Notes: generated by a model not told the origin, from the sequence alone. A stretch of DNA of 64,000 bases from Herbaspirillum sp. AP02 (GCF_015767275.1 NZ_JADWMY010000008.1:186001-250000), one strand, 5' to 3'. Shown: positions 9,458-18,258, counted from the stretch's first letter. Made by a program: numbers and translations.

Positions 9458-9559
9458 AAAGCGTGTCCGGCTCGCCTTCGGCCTCGCAGGGGGCTCGCCT
9501 TCGGCTTCGTGGTGCTCTTGCCTGCTTCGGCTTTGCTTCTTTGTTCGCTTCTTTGTTTG

Positions 9560-10489
9560 CTATTTTTGCTTGCGCTTGTGCGCAATCAATCCCATCAGTC
9601 TGTTGTCGCGCCAGCGGGCGCGCTCGCCTAGCTGGTCTGTGGGTAGGGCGGTGCGTCGCTCTGCTTCAATGCGTTCCAGGGTCTCGCTGTTCCATTCATT
9701 GGGAGCTTGTGTCTTCGCTACGTCGCGGTAGGTGTGGCCGTAGCGGCGGGCATAGTCTAGTACGCCTTCGGGGGCGTTCAGGTCGATGGTTTCGAATGGG
9801 CCCATGAAGGACCAGCGCAGGCCTAGGCCGTCCTTCAAGACCTTGTCGAGATCGGCGGCGGAGGCGTAGCCGTTTTCGTAGAGGTTGAGGGCTTCGTTCA
9901 GTACCGCGCCCTGGATGCGGTTGAGCAGGAAGCCGGTGATTTCCTTGTTCAGGACCACCGGGGATTGGCCGGCGCGGGTGTAGATGTCGCGGGCGCGTTC
10001 GACCGTGGCGGCAGAGGTCCAGGGGGCCGGGGCGAGTTCGACCAGGGGGACCAGGTAGGGCGGGTTGACGGGGTGGGCGACCAGGATGCGGTCGCGTCCG
10101 GGCAGGTGCTCCGAGAAGGCGGAGGTGGGGATCCACGAGGTGGAGCTGGTGAGGATGGTCCGCGGGGCGGCCAGGCTGTCCATCTCGGCGAAGATGGCGC
10201 GTTTGACGTCTACCGTTTCCTTGACGTTTTCCTGGACCAGGATGGCGTCCTGCAGGGCGGCGGCGAGGCTGTCTGCCGTGTGGATGCGGGCCAGCACGGT
10301 CTGCGGTGTTTCGTCGATCAGGCCATGGCTGGCGAGGTCGGCCAGGTTGTCCTGCAGCAGTTGCCGGCAACCCTGCAGGGCTTGCGGGACGGCGTCCCAC
10401 AGGTCCACCCGGTAGCCGGCGCGGGCGAAGACGATGGCCCAGGCGCGGCCGATCAGGCCGGCGCCGATGACAGCGATCTTTTCACTCAT
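9560..10489 (-). CDS. 3-hydroxyacyl-CoA dehydrogenase-family enzyme (lambda-crystallin / L-carnitine dehydrogenase-like)
   Basis: This 309-residue NAD-dependent dehydrogenase starts with the Rossmann motif GAGLIGRAWA. It has the catalytic-region AHPVNPPYLVPLVE segment of the 3-hydroxyacyl-CoA dehydrogenase fold and an FMGPFETIDLNAPEG segment. The short length without a thiolase or hydratase domain matches lambda-crystallin/L-gulonate 3-dehydrogenase and L-carnitine dehydrogenase proteins, which oxidise free 3-hydroxy acids rather than CoA esters. An AAGGAG site lies 5 bases before the ATG. The gene starts 9 bases after the short-chain dehydrogenase gene, so the two are co-transcribed. I infer that it makes the beta-keto acid used by the BKACE enzyme; the true substrate is not visible. 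Confidence 0.82.
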   Translation of the reverse strand: MSEKIAVIGAGLIGRAWAIVFARAGYRVDLWDAVPQALQGCRQLLQDNLADLASHGLIDETPQTVLARIHTADSLAAALQDAILVQENVKETVDVKRAIFAEMDSLAAPRTILTSSTSWIPTSAFSEHLPGRDRILVAHPVNPPYLVPLVELAPAPWTSAATVERARDIYTRAGQSPVVLNKEITGFLLNRIQGAVLNEALNLYENGYASAADLDKVLKDGLGLRWSFMGPFETIDLNAPEGVLDYARRYGHTYRDVAKTQAPNEWNSETLERIEAERRTALPTDQLGERARWRDNRLMGLIAHKRKQK

Positions 10490-10498
10490 GACGGCTCC

Positions 10499-11284
10499 TT
10501 AGCTCAATACTTCGACATTGCCGCATACCGACAGGCTGCGTCCGCTGATGGAGGCGCCGGCCGGGGAGCAGATGAAGAGGATCTGGTTGGCAATGTCTTG
10601 CGCCGTGACCATCTTGCGCAGCGAGACCTTGGAGAGCAGGCGTTGGCGCATTTCTTCATGGTCGATGCCATAGGCCTCTGCCTTGGCGGCGACGATGCGC
10701 TCCTGGCGGGCACCTTCGACCACGCCCGGCAGCACGGCATTGACGCGGATGTTGGACGGCCCCAGTTCGATGGCCCAGGTTTCGGTCAGGCCGATGACGC
10801 CGTACTTGGAGGCCGAGTACGGCGTGCGCAGGGCAAAGCCCAGGCGGCCGGCGACGGAGGAGATGTTGACGATGGAGCCGCCGCCGTTCTTCTTCAGCAT
10901 CGGCACGGCGCGCCGGGTGCAGAGGAAGGGGCCGGTGAGGTTGACGGCGATGGTCTGGTCCCAGCCGGACAATTCGACGTCTTCCACCGGCAGGGTGGGG
11001 CCGGCGATGCCGGCGTTGTTGACCAGTACATCCAGTACGCCACCCCAGCGCTGGCTGAGGTCGGCGAACATGGCATCGACCTGGCTCTCGCTGGTGACGT
11101 CGGTCAGGCTGTAGCTCACGGGGGCGCCGGCGAACTGGCTGCGGGCGCTGGCGAGGAAGTCTTCGCTGACGTCACAGATGTGGACGTGGGCGCCGGCCTC
11201 GACGAAGGCGGCGGTGATGGCCAGGCCGATGCCCTGGGCGCCGGCGGTGACGATGACTTTCTGGTCTTTCAGATTCAGGTCCAT
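10499..11284 (-). CDS. Short-chain dehydrogenase/reductase (SDR)
   Basis: This classical SDR of 261 residues has a TAGAQGIG cofactor loop near the N-terminus, NNAG in strand 4, the catalytic Ser within NISSVAGR, and the YSASK active-site pair. The Asp at the end of strand 2 (HICDVSE) suggests NAD(H) preference. It lies between the Liv-transporter fusion gene (39 bases upstream) and the hydroxyacid dehydrogenase gene (9 bases downstream) on the same strand, so it probably acts in the same catabolic pathway, perhaps oxidising a hydroxyl on the imported compound. SDR substrate choice cannot be predicted from motifs alone. Confidence 0.85.
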   Translation of the reverse strand: MDLNLKDQKVIVTAGAQGIGLAITAAFVEAGAHVHICDVSEDFLASARSQFAGAPVSYSLTDVTSESQVDAMFADLSQRWGGVLDVLVNNAGIAGPTLPVEDVELSGWDQTIAVNLTGPFLCTRRAVPMLKKNGGGSIVNISSVAGRLGFALRTPYSASKYGVIGLTETWAIELGPSNIRVNAVLPGVVEGARQERIVAAKAEAYGIDHEEMRQRLLSKVSLRKMVTAQDIANQILFICSPAGASISGRSLSVCGNVEVLS

Positions 11285-11323
11285 GGTGCTGTGTCCTTGT
11301 TGCGGGGAGGGGAGAGTGCTGGC

Positions 11324-13864
11324 TCAGAGCCAGAGGATTTTCTTGCGATAGGCCAGGTCGGTCAGCAGCGGTTCGGCCGGTCCGGTGTGGAAGACGGCGC
11401 CGCGCTCCAGGGCGAAGACGCGGTCGGCCAGGGCCAGCACCAGATCCAGGTTGTGTTCGACGATGACGATGGAGACCTCGCGTCGCAACTGGTCGAAGAC
11501 GGTGAACAGTTCCTGCACCACGGCCGGGGCCAGGCCTTCGAAGGGCTCGTCCAACAACAGCAGCTTGACGTTGCCCGACAGCGCCCGGGCCACCGCCACC
11601 ATCTGTTGTTCACCACCGGAGAGGAAATCGGCGTGGGTGTGCAGACGTTCCTTCAGGCGCGGGAAGTATTGCAAGATCTTTTCTTCACTCCAGGCCACGC
11701 CGTTGCTGCTGTCGTTCTTGCGCGCCAGTCGGCCCAGCGCCAGGTTCTCGGCTACCGTCATGCCGGCGAACAGGCCGCGCCCTTGCGGCACGTAGCCGAT
11801 GCCCAGGCGGGCGATGTCGGGGGCGGACAGTCCGGCGATGTCGCGACCGTCATAGCGGATGGTGCCGGAGGCCGGGCGCAGCAGGCCGGTGAGGGTCTTG
11901 AGCAGGGTGGACTTGCCGGCGCCGTTGCGGCCCAGCAGGGCAACGATCTCGCCCTGCCGGACTTCCAGGCTGGCGTCATTGAGGATGTGGCTCTTGCCGT
12001 AGTAGGCATTGACACCTTCGAAGGCCAGCAACTGCGCCCGTTCCTGCGCATCGACGCTGCTGCGACCAGTGACCGGCGGGGTGCCGTGACCGGTGTAGAT
12101 TTCCTGCACGCGCTGGTCGGCGCGGGCCTGTTCGGGTGTGCCGGCCATCAGTACGCTGCCCTGGTTCATCACGGTGACCTGGTGCGAGAAACCCAGCACG
12201 CGGTCGATGTCGTGTTCCACGATCAGCACCGGGATGTTGGCGGCGATGATCTGCACCAGCCGCGAGACCCGTTCACGTTCGGCCGCGGCCAGGCCGGCCA
12301 GGGGTTCGTCCATCAGCAGCACCTGGGGCTTGGAGCCCAGGGCGATGCCCAGGTCCACCAGCCGTTGCCCGCCGTAGGAGAGGGCGCCGCCTTCGATCTC
12401 GTCGATGCCCTTGAGGCCGAGGAAGCGCATCAGTTCGGCGGTCTCGGCATGGATCTCGGGATAGCTGTCGATATCGCGCCACATGTTGTAGCGTGCCGCA
12501 TGCCGGGCCTGCAGCGACAGCCGCAGGTTTTCGTAGATCGACAGGCCCTTGAAGAGATTGGTGATCTGGAATGAGCGCGCCAGACCGCGCTGGCAAATCT
12601 CGCTGGGCGGCAGGCCGTGGATGGGCTGGCCGTTGAGTAGCACGCTGCCGCCATGTGGGGCGAACATGCCGGAGATCAGGTTGAAGGTGGTGGTCTTGCC
12701 GGCGCCGTTGGGACCGATCAGGGCGTGGATTTCACCTGCATGCAGCGCGATCTGCGCATTCTTGACGGCCTGGATGCCGCCGAAGCGGATTTCGATGTCG
12801 CGGGCTTCCAGTACCACGCCCTGCCGGGGCGGCGGTTGCAGGAAGTCCGGCAGTGGCAGGCCATCGACGATCTGGCGTGCGCTCATCGCAGCGCCCACTT
12901 CGGCCGGTGGCTTGAGGCGACGCTGCAGCTGGCGCCAGATGCCGACCAGCCCGGTCGGCGAGAACAGAATGAAACCGACGAAGGCCAGACCAAACCAGAG
13001 CAGCCAGTTCTCGGTCCAGATCGACAGGCATTCGCGGAACAGGATGTAGAACAACGCGCCCAGCGCCGGCCCGAGGAAGCTGCGCATGCCACCGATCACC
13101 ACCATTGCCAGCAGTTCGCCGGAGAAGGCCACCGAGGTCGGTTCGGCCGAGGCGAAACGATGGTGGAAGGCCAGCAGAGCACCGGCCAGGCCGGTGACGG
13201 TGGCCGAGATGATGAACATCTGCAGTTTGTAGACGATGGTGGCGTAACCCTGGAAGCGCGCCCGCTGCTCATTTTCGCGGATGGCGACGATGGTGTGGCC
13301 GAACGGCGAGCGGATCAGCCGGTGCAGGCAGTAGAGCACGGCGAAGGCGATCAGGCTGACGAAGACCAGGTAGGCCAGCGACTGGTCCAGGTCGATGCCG
13401 GCAACCACCGGCCGCACGATGCCGCCCAGTCCGGATTCACCGCCGGTGAAGTCGGTCCAGCGGAAGGCTACCGCGAAGGTCAGCGCGGACAGCGCCAACG
13501 TCAGCAGCGAGAAATACACGCCGCGCCGGCGCAGGATCAAAAAGCCCACCAGTGCCGCGCAAACCGCGATGAAGGCGACGGTGAACAGCAGCGGCAGCAC
13601 GATCTGGCCGGGGAACCAGTATTTCTGCGACAGCGCGGCTGCATAGGCGCCCACCCCGAACCAGGCGCCGTGACCGAACGAGGTCAGGCCGGTATAGCCC
13701 ACCAGCAGGTTCAAGCCCATGGCGGCGATGGCATAGATGACCACGTCGGTGGCCGAGGTGGTGGTCAGGCCCAGCAATGGCAGCAGCAGGGGCGTGATGA
13801 CCAGCGCGGCAGCGCCGATCCACAGGGATTGGTGTTTCGGATTCATGGAGAGCATAGGGTTCAT
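11324..13864 (-). CDS. Liv-type ABC transporter: LivM permease fused to LivG and LivF ATPases
   Basis: One 846-residue chain holds three parts normally made as separate subunits of branched-chain amino acid-type importers. Residues 1-310 are a LivM-like permease with about eight membrane segments. Residues 350-595 are a LivG-like ATPase with Walker A GPNGAGKTT (384-392), signature LSYGGQ (495-500) and Walker B VLLMDE (515-520). Residues 612-846 are a LivF-like ATPase with GRNGAGKST (645-653), LSGGEQ (748-753) and LLLLDE (768-773). All catalytic motifs are intact, so the fusion looks functional. It follows the LivH-like permease gene by 10 bases. Several Met codons near the N-terminus leave the exact start open. 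Confidence 0.92.
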   Translation of the reverse strand: MNPMLSMNPKHQSLWIGAAALVITPLLLPLLGLTTTSATDVVIYAIAAMGLNLLVGYTGLTSFGHGAWFGVGAYAAALSQKYWFPGQIVLPLLFTVAFIAVCAALVGFLILRRRGVYFSLLTLALSALTFAVAFRWTDFTGGESGLGGIVRPVVAGIDLDQSLAYLVFVSLIAFAVLYCLHRLIRSPFGHTIVAIRENEQRARFQGYATIVYKLQMFIISATVTGLAGALLAFHHRFASAEPTSVAFSGELLAMVVIGGMRSFLGPALGALFYILFRECLSIWTENWLLWFGLAFVGFILFSPTGLVGIWRQLQRRLKPPAEVGAAMSARQIVDGLPLPDFLQPPPRQGVVLEARDIEIRFGGIQAVKNAQIALHAGEIHALIGPNGAGKTTTFNLISGMFAPHGGSVLLNGQPIHGLPPSEICQRGLARSFQITNLFKGLSIYENLRLSLQARHAARYNMWRDIDSYPEIHAETAELMRFLGLKGIDEIEGGALSYGGQRLVDLGIALGSKPQVLLMDEPLAGLAAAERERVSRLVQIIAANIPVLIVEHDIDRVLGFSHQVTVMNQGSVLMAGTPEQARADQRVQEIYTGHGTPPVTGRSSVDAQERAQLLAFEGVNAYYGKSHILNDASLEVRQGEIVALLGRNGAGKSTLLKTLTGLLRPASGTIRYDGRDIAGLSAPDIARLGIGYVPQGRGLFAGMTVAENLALGRLARKNDSSNGVAWSEEKILQYFPRLKERLHTHADFLSGGEQQMVAVARALSGNVKLLLLDEPFEGLAPAVVQELFTVFDQLRREVSIVIVEHNLDLVLALADRVFALERGAVFHTGPAEPLLTDLAYRKKILWL

Positions 13865-13874
13865 GGCCGCGGTC

Positions 13875-14750
13875 TCATTCGAAGCGTTCGATGCGCTCGC
13901 CCAACAGGCCGCGCGGACGGAAGATCAATACCAGCAGCATCAGCAGGTACATCGAGGCCTCGCCGGCCGGGGCATAGAACTGGATGGTGATGCCGCGTAC
14001 CACGCCCACCAGCACGGCGGCCAGCACCACACCCCAGAAGCTGCCCAGGCCGCCGATGACCACTACCACGAAGGCAGCCGTCATGATCTCGGCGCCCATG
14101 GCCGGCTGCACCCCCGAGATCGGCGCGAACAGCACCCCGGCCAGCGCGGCCAGGCCGACGCCCAGCATGACGATGGCCGTCATGTAGGGCTGCAGGCGGA
14201 TGCCCAGTACCGCCACCATGTCGGGCTTCTGCACACCGGCACGCACCACGCGGCCGAAGGAGGTCTTGTTGAGCAGCAGCCAGATCAGCGTCAGCGCCAC
14301 GATCACGATGGCCAGCATCAGCAGGCGGTAGCGCGAGTACATGAAGTCACCCACCATGACCTGGCCCTTGAAGGCCGCCGGGATCGAGGCGGGTAGCGGC
14401 GAAGCGCCCCACAGGATACGGATCAGCTGTTCCGCCACCATCGACAGGCCGAAGGTCAGCAAGAGTCCCAGGATGGGATCGGCCGAATAGAAACGGCGTA
14501 GCAGGAAGCGTTCGAACAGGATGCCCAGCAGCGCCACCAGCAGTGGCGAGATGAAGACCGCACCGGTGAATCCCAGGTGCTTGGTGATCTCCACGGCGAG
14601 ATAGGCGCCGATGGCATAGAAGGCGCCGTGCGCCAGGTTGACGATGCCGCCCAGGCTGAAGATCAGCGACAGCCCCAGCGCGATCAGCAGGTAATAGCCG
14701 CCGACCAGCAATCCGTTGAGGATTTGTTCCAGCAGGAAAACGATTTGCAT
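13875..14750 (-). CDS. LivH-like ABC transporter permease
   Basis: This 291-residue membrane protein is the LivH-type permease that pairs with the LivM part of the downstream fusion. It begins with MQIVFLLEQILNGL and has the LivH landmark GLSLIFSLGGIVNLAHGAFY, about eight membrane segments, and the family C-terminus LIFRPRGLLGER. The frame is open upstream to 14798, but ATG 14748-14750 has GGAG five bases ahead and matches the family start. It lies between the binding-protein gene (100 bases upstream) and the LivMGF fusion gene. Confidence 0.92.
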   Translation of the reverse strand: MQIVFLLEQILNGLLVGGYYLLIALGLSLIFSLGGIVNLAHGAFYAIGAYLAVEITKHLGFTGAVFISPLLVALLGILFERFLLRRFYSADPILGLLLTFGLSMVAEQLIRILWGASPLPASIPAAFKGQVMVGDFMYSRYRLLMLAIVIVALTLIWLLLNKTSFGRVVRAGVQKPDMVAVLGIRLQPYMTAIVMLGVGLAALAGVLFAPISGVQPAMGAEIMTAAFVVVVIGGLGSFWGVVLAAVLVGVVRGITIQFYAPAGEASMYLLMLLVLIFRPRGLLGERIERFE

Positions 14751-14850
14751 TGCAACTCCGGCCCGAGGTCTGGCGAAAGTGGGGCGACCGGCGGCCATGC
14801 CGGGGTGTCAGGCATGGCCGCTCGGTAGCGCAGCGTGGAAGCGAGGGCGC

Positions 14851-16152
14851 TCAGGCGAACTTGCAGGCGTTTTCCTGCATGGTCGGGGCGATCGAATCCA
14901 GCGGTGCGTTCGGTCCCGGCACGGCCGCGCCCAGTTGCAGGAAGTCCCACTGGTCCTTGGCGCGGCCCTTGGGTTTGGGCGAGAGGGTGTACATCTCCTG
15001 CATCAGCTGGTGGTCCCAGTCGCGATAGACGCCCTTGCGGCCCTTGAGGATGTCGATCTGCGCACCCTTTTCGAAGTAGTCGATCAGTTTCATGGTGTCC
15101 AGCGACTTGGTCTCGGCGATCGCCTGGGCGACCGAGCGGAAGCCCACGTATTCGCCCCAGGCCTGGTTCTCGGGCGGCTTGCCGTACTTCTTGATGAAGG
15201 CCGCCACGAAGGCCTTGGAGGAAGGACTGTCGACATCGTGGTGCCAGGTGGTGGGCCAGGTGCCGGCGAAGTTGTCCGCGCCGGCACCCCAGGCCGCCAC
15301 GGTATCGAAGCCGAAACCGGCGATGGGGAAGGGCAGGCCGAATTCGGAATACTGCTTGATGAAGTTGGTGATCTGGTTGCCGGCCAGGTTGGAGATCACC
15401 AGGTCCGGCTTGGCCTGGCGGATCTTGAGCAGGTAGGGGCTGAAGTCGGTGGCGTCGGTGGGCACCAGTTCATCGTTGGCAATCGTGCCGCCATTGGCGC
15501 CGACGAATACCTTGGCGGTGCGCAGCAGGTCATGGCCGAAGGCATAGTCGGCGGTCAGGGCATACAGCTTCTTGCCCTTGATCAGGCCGTTCTGCAGCAG
15601 TTGCTGGCCACAGGCCTTGACGTAGGTGGAGTTGGCCGCCTCGATGTGGAACATGAACTTGTTGCAGCTCTTGCCGCGCAGTTCGTCGGAGTTGCAACCG
15701 GTGTTCATGAAGAGCTTCTTGTTGCGCTGGGCGACCTGGGCGATGCCCAGCGCCGAGGCCGAGGAAATCTCGCCGATCAGCAGCACCGCGCCATCGCGCT
15801 CCAGCAGGCGCTGTGCCTTGGAGGAGGCGGTGGGCGGATTGACCGAGTCTTCCGAGAGCAGTGTGAGCTGGCGCCCCAGCAGGCCGCCGGCCTTGTTCTG
15901 TTCTTCCACGGCCAGGTTGATGCTCATGACCGCGTATTCGCCCATGGGACCGAGAAAGCCCGTGCGTGGCGTCAGGTGGCCGATGATGATCTTGTCGGAC
16001 TGGGCGCGCACGATGGCCGGGAAGCCGAGCGTGGAGCTGCCCGCGATGGCGGCCACGCCGGCCTGCAGGATGCGGCGGCGGCGAGGAGAGGCGGGGCTGG
16101 CGTTGGTGCTGTTGCTTGCAGTGTTGCCGGACGTGCTCTGGTCTTGCTCCAT
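14851..16152 (-). CDS. Liv-type periplasmic substrate-binding protein with Tat-like signal
   Basis: This 433-residue type I periplasmic binding protein (Leu/Ile/Val-BP, Peripla_BP_6 family) should capture the substrate for the downstream transporter. The N-terminus has four Arg (24-27) followed by ILQAG and a hydrophobic stretch to about residue 50. This resembles a twin-arginine signal rather than a Sec signal. The mature part starts near QSDKIIIGHLTP and carries GPMGEYAVMSINLAVEEQ. It is the first gene of the cluster, with a strong AGGAGG site nine bases upstream. Family members bind amino acids, amides, aromatic acids and other small organic acids, so the ligand is open. Confidence 0.9.
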   Translation of the reverse strand: MEQDQSTSGNTASNSTNASPASPRRRRILQAGVAAIAGSSTLGFPAIVRAQSDKIIIGHLTPRTGFLGPMGEYAVMSINLAVEEQNKAGGLLGRQLTLLSEDSVNPPTASSKAQRLLERDGAVLLIGEISSASALGIAQVAQRNKKLFMNTGCNSDELRGKSCNKFMFHIEAANSTYVKACGQQLLQNGLIKGKKLYALTADYAFGHDLLRTAKVFVGANGGTIANDELVPTDATDFSPYLLKIRQAKPDLVISNLAGNQITNFIKQYSEFGLPFPIAGFGFDTVAAWGAGADNFAGTWPTTWHHDVDSPSSKAFVAAFIKKYGKPPENQAWGEYVGFRSVAQAIAETKSLDTMKLIDYFEKGAQIDILKGRKGVYRDWDHQLMQEMYTLSPKPKGRAKDQWDFLQLGAAVPGPNAPLDSIAPTMQENACKFA

Positions 16153-16517
16153 GGTGCGATCCTCCTAAATATCCGGCGGGTGCCGGTGTCTCCTGGGAAC
16201 TGCGTTCTTTGTGTCGGGCAGGGTGACCGGGGCGGTGGACTGGGATGGCGGCCGTCGGTCGTCTTCGCAGCAACATGCGCATGGGCCGGGTGGGCCAGCG
16301 CAGAGAACCGGAGATGGGCGAGGTGTGCAGCGGCGAGCGGGCAGGGCAGGCAAGCCTGTCCTCACGAGGGGATAGATGACGCAGGCGCTGTTGTCTGCGC
16401 TGTGCGTGCATCCGGTGCAACTGTCTCCTGGTGGCCGTCACCGCTGCGGGCCGGCCACAGCCGCAAGACTGTTGGCTGTGGGGTGGCACCGCGCTGATCC
16501 GATTTTTTGTTCTGCCG

Positions 16518-16545
16518 ATGTCATTTATTTGACATGTGATCAAAT
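16518..16545. promoter_or_regulatory. Overlapping inverted repeats, candidate GntR operator
   Basis: ATGTCA-N6-TGACAT (16518-16535) and ATTTGA-N7-TCAAAT (16527-16545) are both perfect inverted repeats and share bases. They lie between the GntR regulator gene and the cluster it probably controls. A TTGACA hexamer (16529-16534) falls within them. That location and symmetry fit an FCD-type GntR operator; binding is inferred. Confidence 0.5.
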
Positions 16546-16559
16546 GTATTCGATAGAAT
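16529..16559 (+). promoter_or_regulatory. Candidate sigma-70 promoter for the GntR gene
   Basis: TTGACA at 16529-16534 and TAGAAT at 16554-16559 are spaced by 19 bases, slightly long. The -35 box lies in the inverted repeats, which would allow autoregulation. A second possible -10 (TATAAT, 16722-16727) lies closer to the gene but has no good -35. Confidence 0.4.
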
Positions 16560-16752
16560 CGGTAGCGTCAACCGGTCGCGCAGGCAGCGAAACGGCTGAC
16601 GGGAGGGCAGGATGGCCGCCGCCCTCCTGCAGGCAGCTGCCTGATGGCTGTTTGCGCCAGGCCCGGGCAGCATTCGTCAGCAATGAGGGGCGCGTCCTGA
16701 GGCAATGCCGGAGTGCTCCGCTATAATCCGCAAAAAATTTTCATCTATCGCC

Positions 16753-17457
16753 ATGGACCCGACCCTGATCGCCGACCTCTCCACCGTGCGCAAGATCCAG
16801 CACGCCACGCTGTCCGAGCGGGTCTACCAGGACCTGTGCGAACTGATCCAGGCCGGCCAGGTGCGGCCCGGCCAGAAGCTCACGCTCAAGGGCCTGGCCG
16901 ATGCGCTGGGGACCAGCCCCATGCCGGTGCGCGAGGCAGTGCGTCAACTGGCCGCGGAAGGGGCGCTGGAAATCCTGCCCAACCGCGCCATGCGCGTGCC
17001 GTTGATGACCAAGGGCAAGTTCAGCGAACTGCTCAAGATACGGCTGGCGCTGGAGGGCCTGGCGGTGGAACACGCGGCCAGCCACATCAGTCCGGAGGGG
17101 CTCGATGAAGTCGCCCGCCTGCACGAAACCCTGTCGGTGGAAATGCAGCGCAAGAAGCCCAACGTCGATGTGATCATCCGCCTGAACAAGGAACTGCATT
17201 TCGCCGCCTATCAGGGTTCGGGCATGCCGACCCTGGTGGACCTGATTGCCGGACTGTGGCTGCAGGTAGGCCCGGTGATCAACCTCGACCTGCGCGCCGG
17301 TTCGCGCCGCCTGGCCGAGGCGCCGGCCATAAAGCATCATGCGATCCTGCTGGAAGGCCTGCGCGAGGCCTCGCCGCAAAAGGCACGCAAGGGGCTGCAG
17401 GGTGACCTGTTGAGCGCGGCCGAGATGATCCTGGCCGGCGATGGCCTGCCGGACTGA
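16753..17457 (+). CDS. GntR-family transcriptional regulator (FCD subfamily)
   Basis: The 234-residue protein has an N-terminal winged helix (LSERVYQDLCELIQAGQVRP, then LKGLADALGTSPMPVREAVR) typical of GntR. A C-terminal helical FCD domain carries metal-site His residues (KELHFAAYQGSGM and KHHAILLEGL). FCD regulators usually bind an organic acid metabolite and repress the divergent catabolic genes. It faces the Liv/BKACE cluster across a palindrome-bearing intergenic region, so it most likely controls that cluster. ATG 16753 is chosen because a TATAAT lies at 16722-16727; an in-frame ATG at 16705 would lie upstream of that element. Confidence 0.88.
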   Translation: MDPTLIADLSTVRKIQHATLSERVYQDLCELIQAGQVRPGQKLTLKGLADALGTSPMPVREAVRQLAAEGALEILPNRAMRVPLMTKGKFSELLKIRLALEGLAVEHAASHISPEGLDEVARLHETLSVEMQRKKPNVDVIIRLNKELHFAAYQGSGMPTLVDLIAGLWLQVGPVINLDLRAGSRRLAEAPAIKHHAILLEGLREASPQKARKGLQGDLLSAAEMILAGDGLPD

Positions 17458-17581
17458 AGCGCCGCGCAGGGGGCGTTGATCGGGAGGAAACCGGGGCGCA
17501 TGCGGCGCTGCATCAAATTTGGCGGAGGTGGCCCGGGCTGTTGGTACAATGCCACTTTCCGCCACTTCCCTTGCAGGCTTT

Positions 17582-18223
17582 ATGGATATTCTCTTGTTCC
17601 TGGTCGATTTCATCGTCCACATCGACCGTCACCTGGCCGAGCTGGCCGCTTCCTACGGACCCTGGTTGTTCCTGATCCTGTTCCTGATCATCTTCTGTGA
17701 AACCGGCCTGGTGGTCACCCCCATCCTGCCCGGCGATTCACTGCTGTTCGTCACCGGCGCGCTGGCCGCCACCGGTGCCTACGATATCCACCTGATGCTG
17801 CTGACCCTGATCGTGGCCGCCATCCTGGGGGACAGCACCAACTACCAGATCGGCAAGATGCTGGGCATCAAGGTGTTCGACAAGCCCAATTCACGCATCT
17901 TCAAGAAGGAGTACCTGGACAAGACCCACGCCTTCTTCGAAAAGCACGGTGGCAAGGCCATCATCATTGCCCGCTTCGCGCCCATCGTGCGTACCTTCGC
18001 CCCCTTCGTGGCCGGCGTGGGCGCGATGACCTATCCGCGCTTCTTCCTCTACAACGTCATCGGCGGCATCGCCTGGGTGGCCAGCTTCGGCTATGCCGGC
18101 TACTTCTTCGGCAACCTGCCCATCGTGAAGCAGAACCTGAGCCTGTTGATCGTGGTCATCGTGATCCTGTCCATCCTGCCGGGGATCATCGAATACATCC
18201 GCCACAAGCGTCGTCCGGGCTGA
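17582..18223 (+). CDS. DedA-family membrane protein
   Basis: DedA/VTT proteins are inner-membrane proteins thought to move lipids such as undecaprenyl phosphate or phosphatidylethanolamine and to support membrane homeostasis. This 213-residue protein has the family features: an early acidic residue with Pro-Gly in [17 protein letters not shown], a re-entrant region, and [19 protein letters not shown] (the conserved Arg-bearing motif), with about four membrane helices. The frame is open upstream to 17519, but [10 protein letters not shown] at ATG 17582 is the natural start. A strong terminator follows and separates it from the convergent oxidoreductase gene. Confidence 0.92.
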   Translation: MDILLFLVDFIVHIDRHLAELAASYGPWLFLILFLIIFCETGLVVTPILPGDSLLFVTGALAATGAYDIHLMLLTLIVAAILGDSTNYQIGKMLGIKVFDKPNSRIFKKEYLDKTHAFFEKHGGKAIIIARFAPIVRTFAPFVAGVGAMTYPRFFLYNVIGGIAWVASFGYAGYFFGNLPIVKQNLSLLIVVIVILSILPGIIEYIRHKRRPG

Positions 18224-18258
18224 TCTGCGGTACGCAGACCCAGCTTCGGCGTCTCACA

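Larger units (their letters stand above)
16153..16752. other. 600-bp divergent intergenic region of the Liv/BKACE cluster
   Basis: This region separates the minus-strand transporter cluster from the plus-strand GntR gene. The part nearest the binding-protein gene (16160-16500) is GC-rich and shows no gene or clear promoter to me. The 16510-16560 part is AT-rich and holds two overlapping inverted repeats and a TTGACA hexamer. A TATAAT hexamer lies at 16722-16727 just before the regulator gene. Confidence 0.6.

Noticed and set aside
9965-12574. Very long plus-strand open frame opposite the SDR and LivMGF genes
   Set aside because: Its translation is low-complexity Gly/Ala/Asp/Gln/His-rich, the mirror image of high-GC coding DNA on the other strand; the minus-strand genes have clear family motifs.
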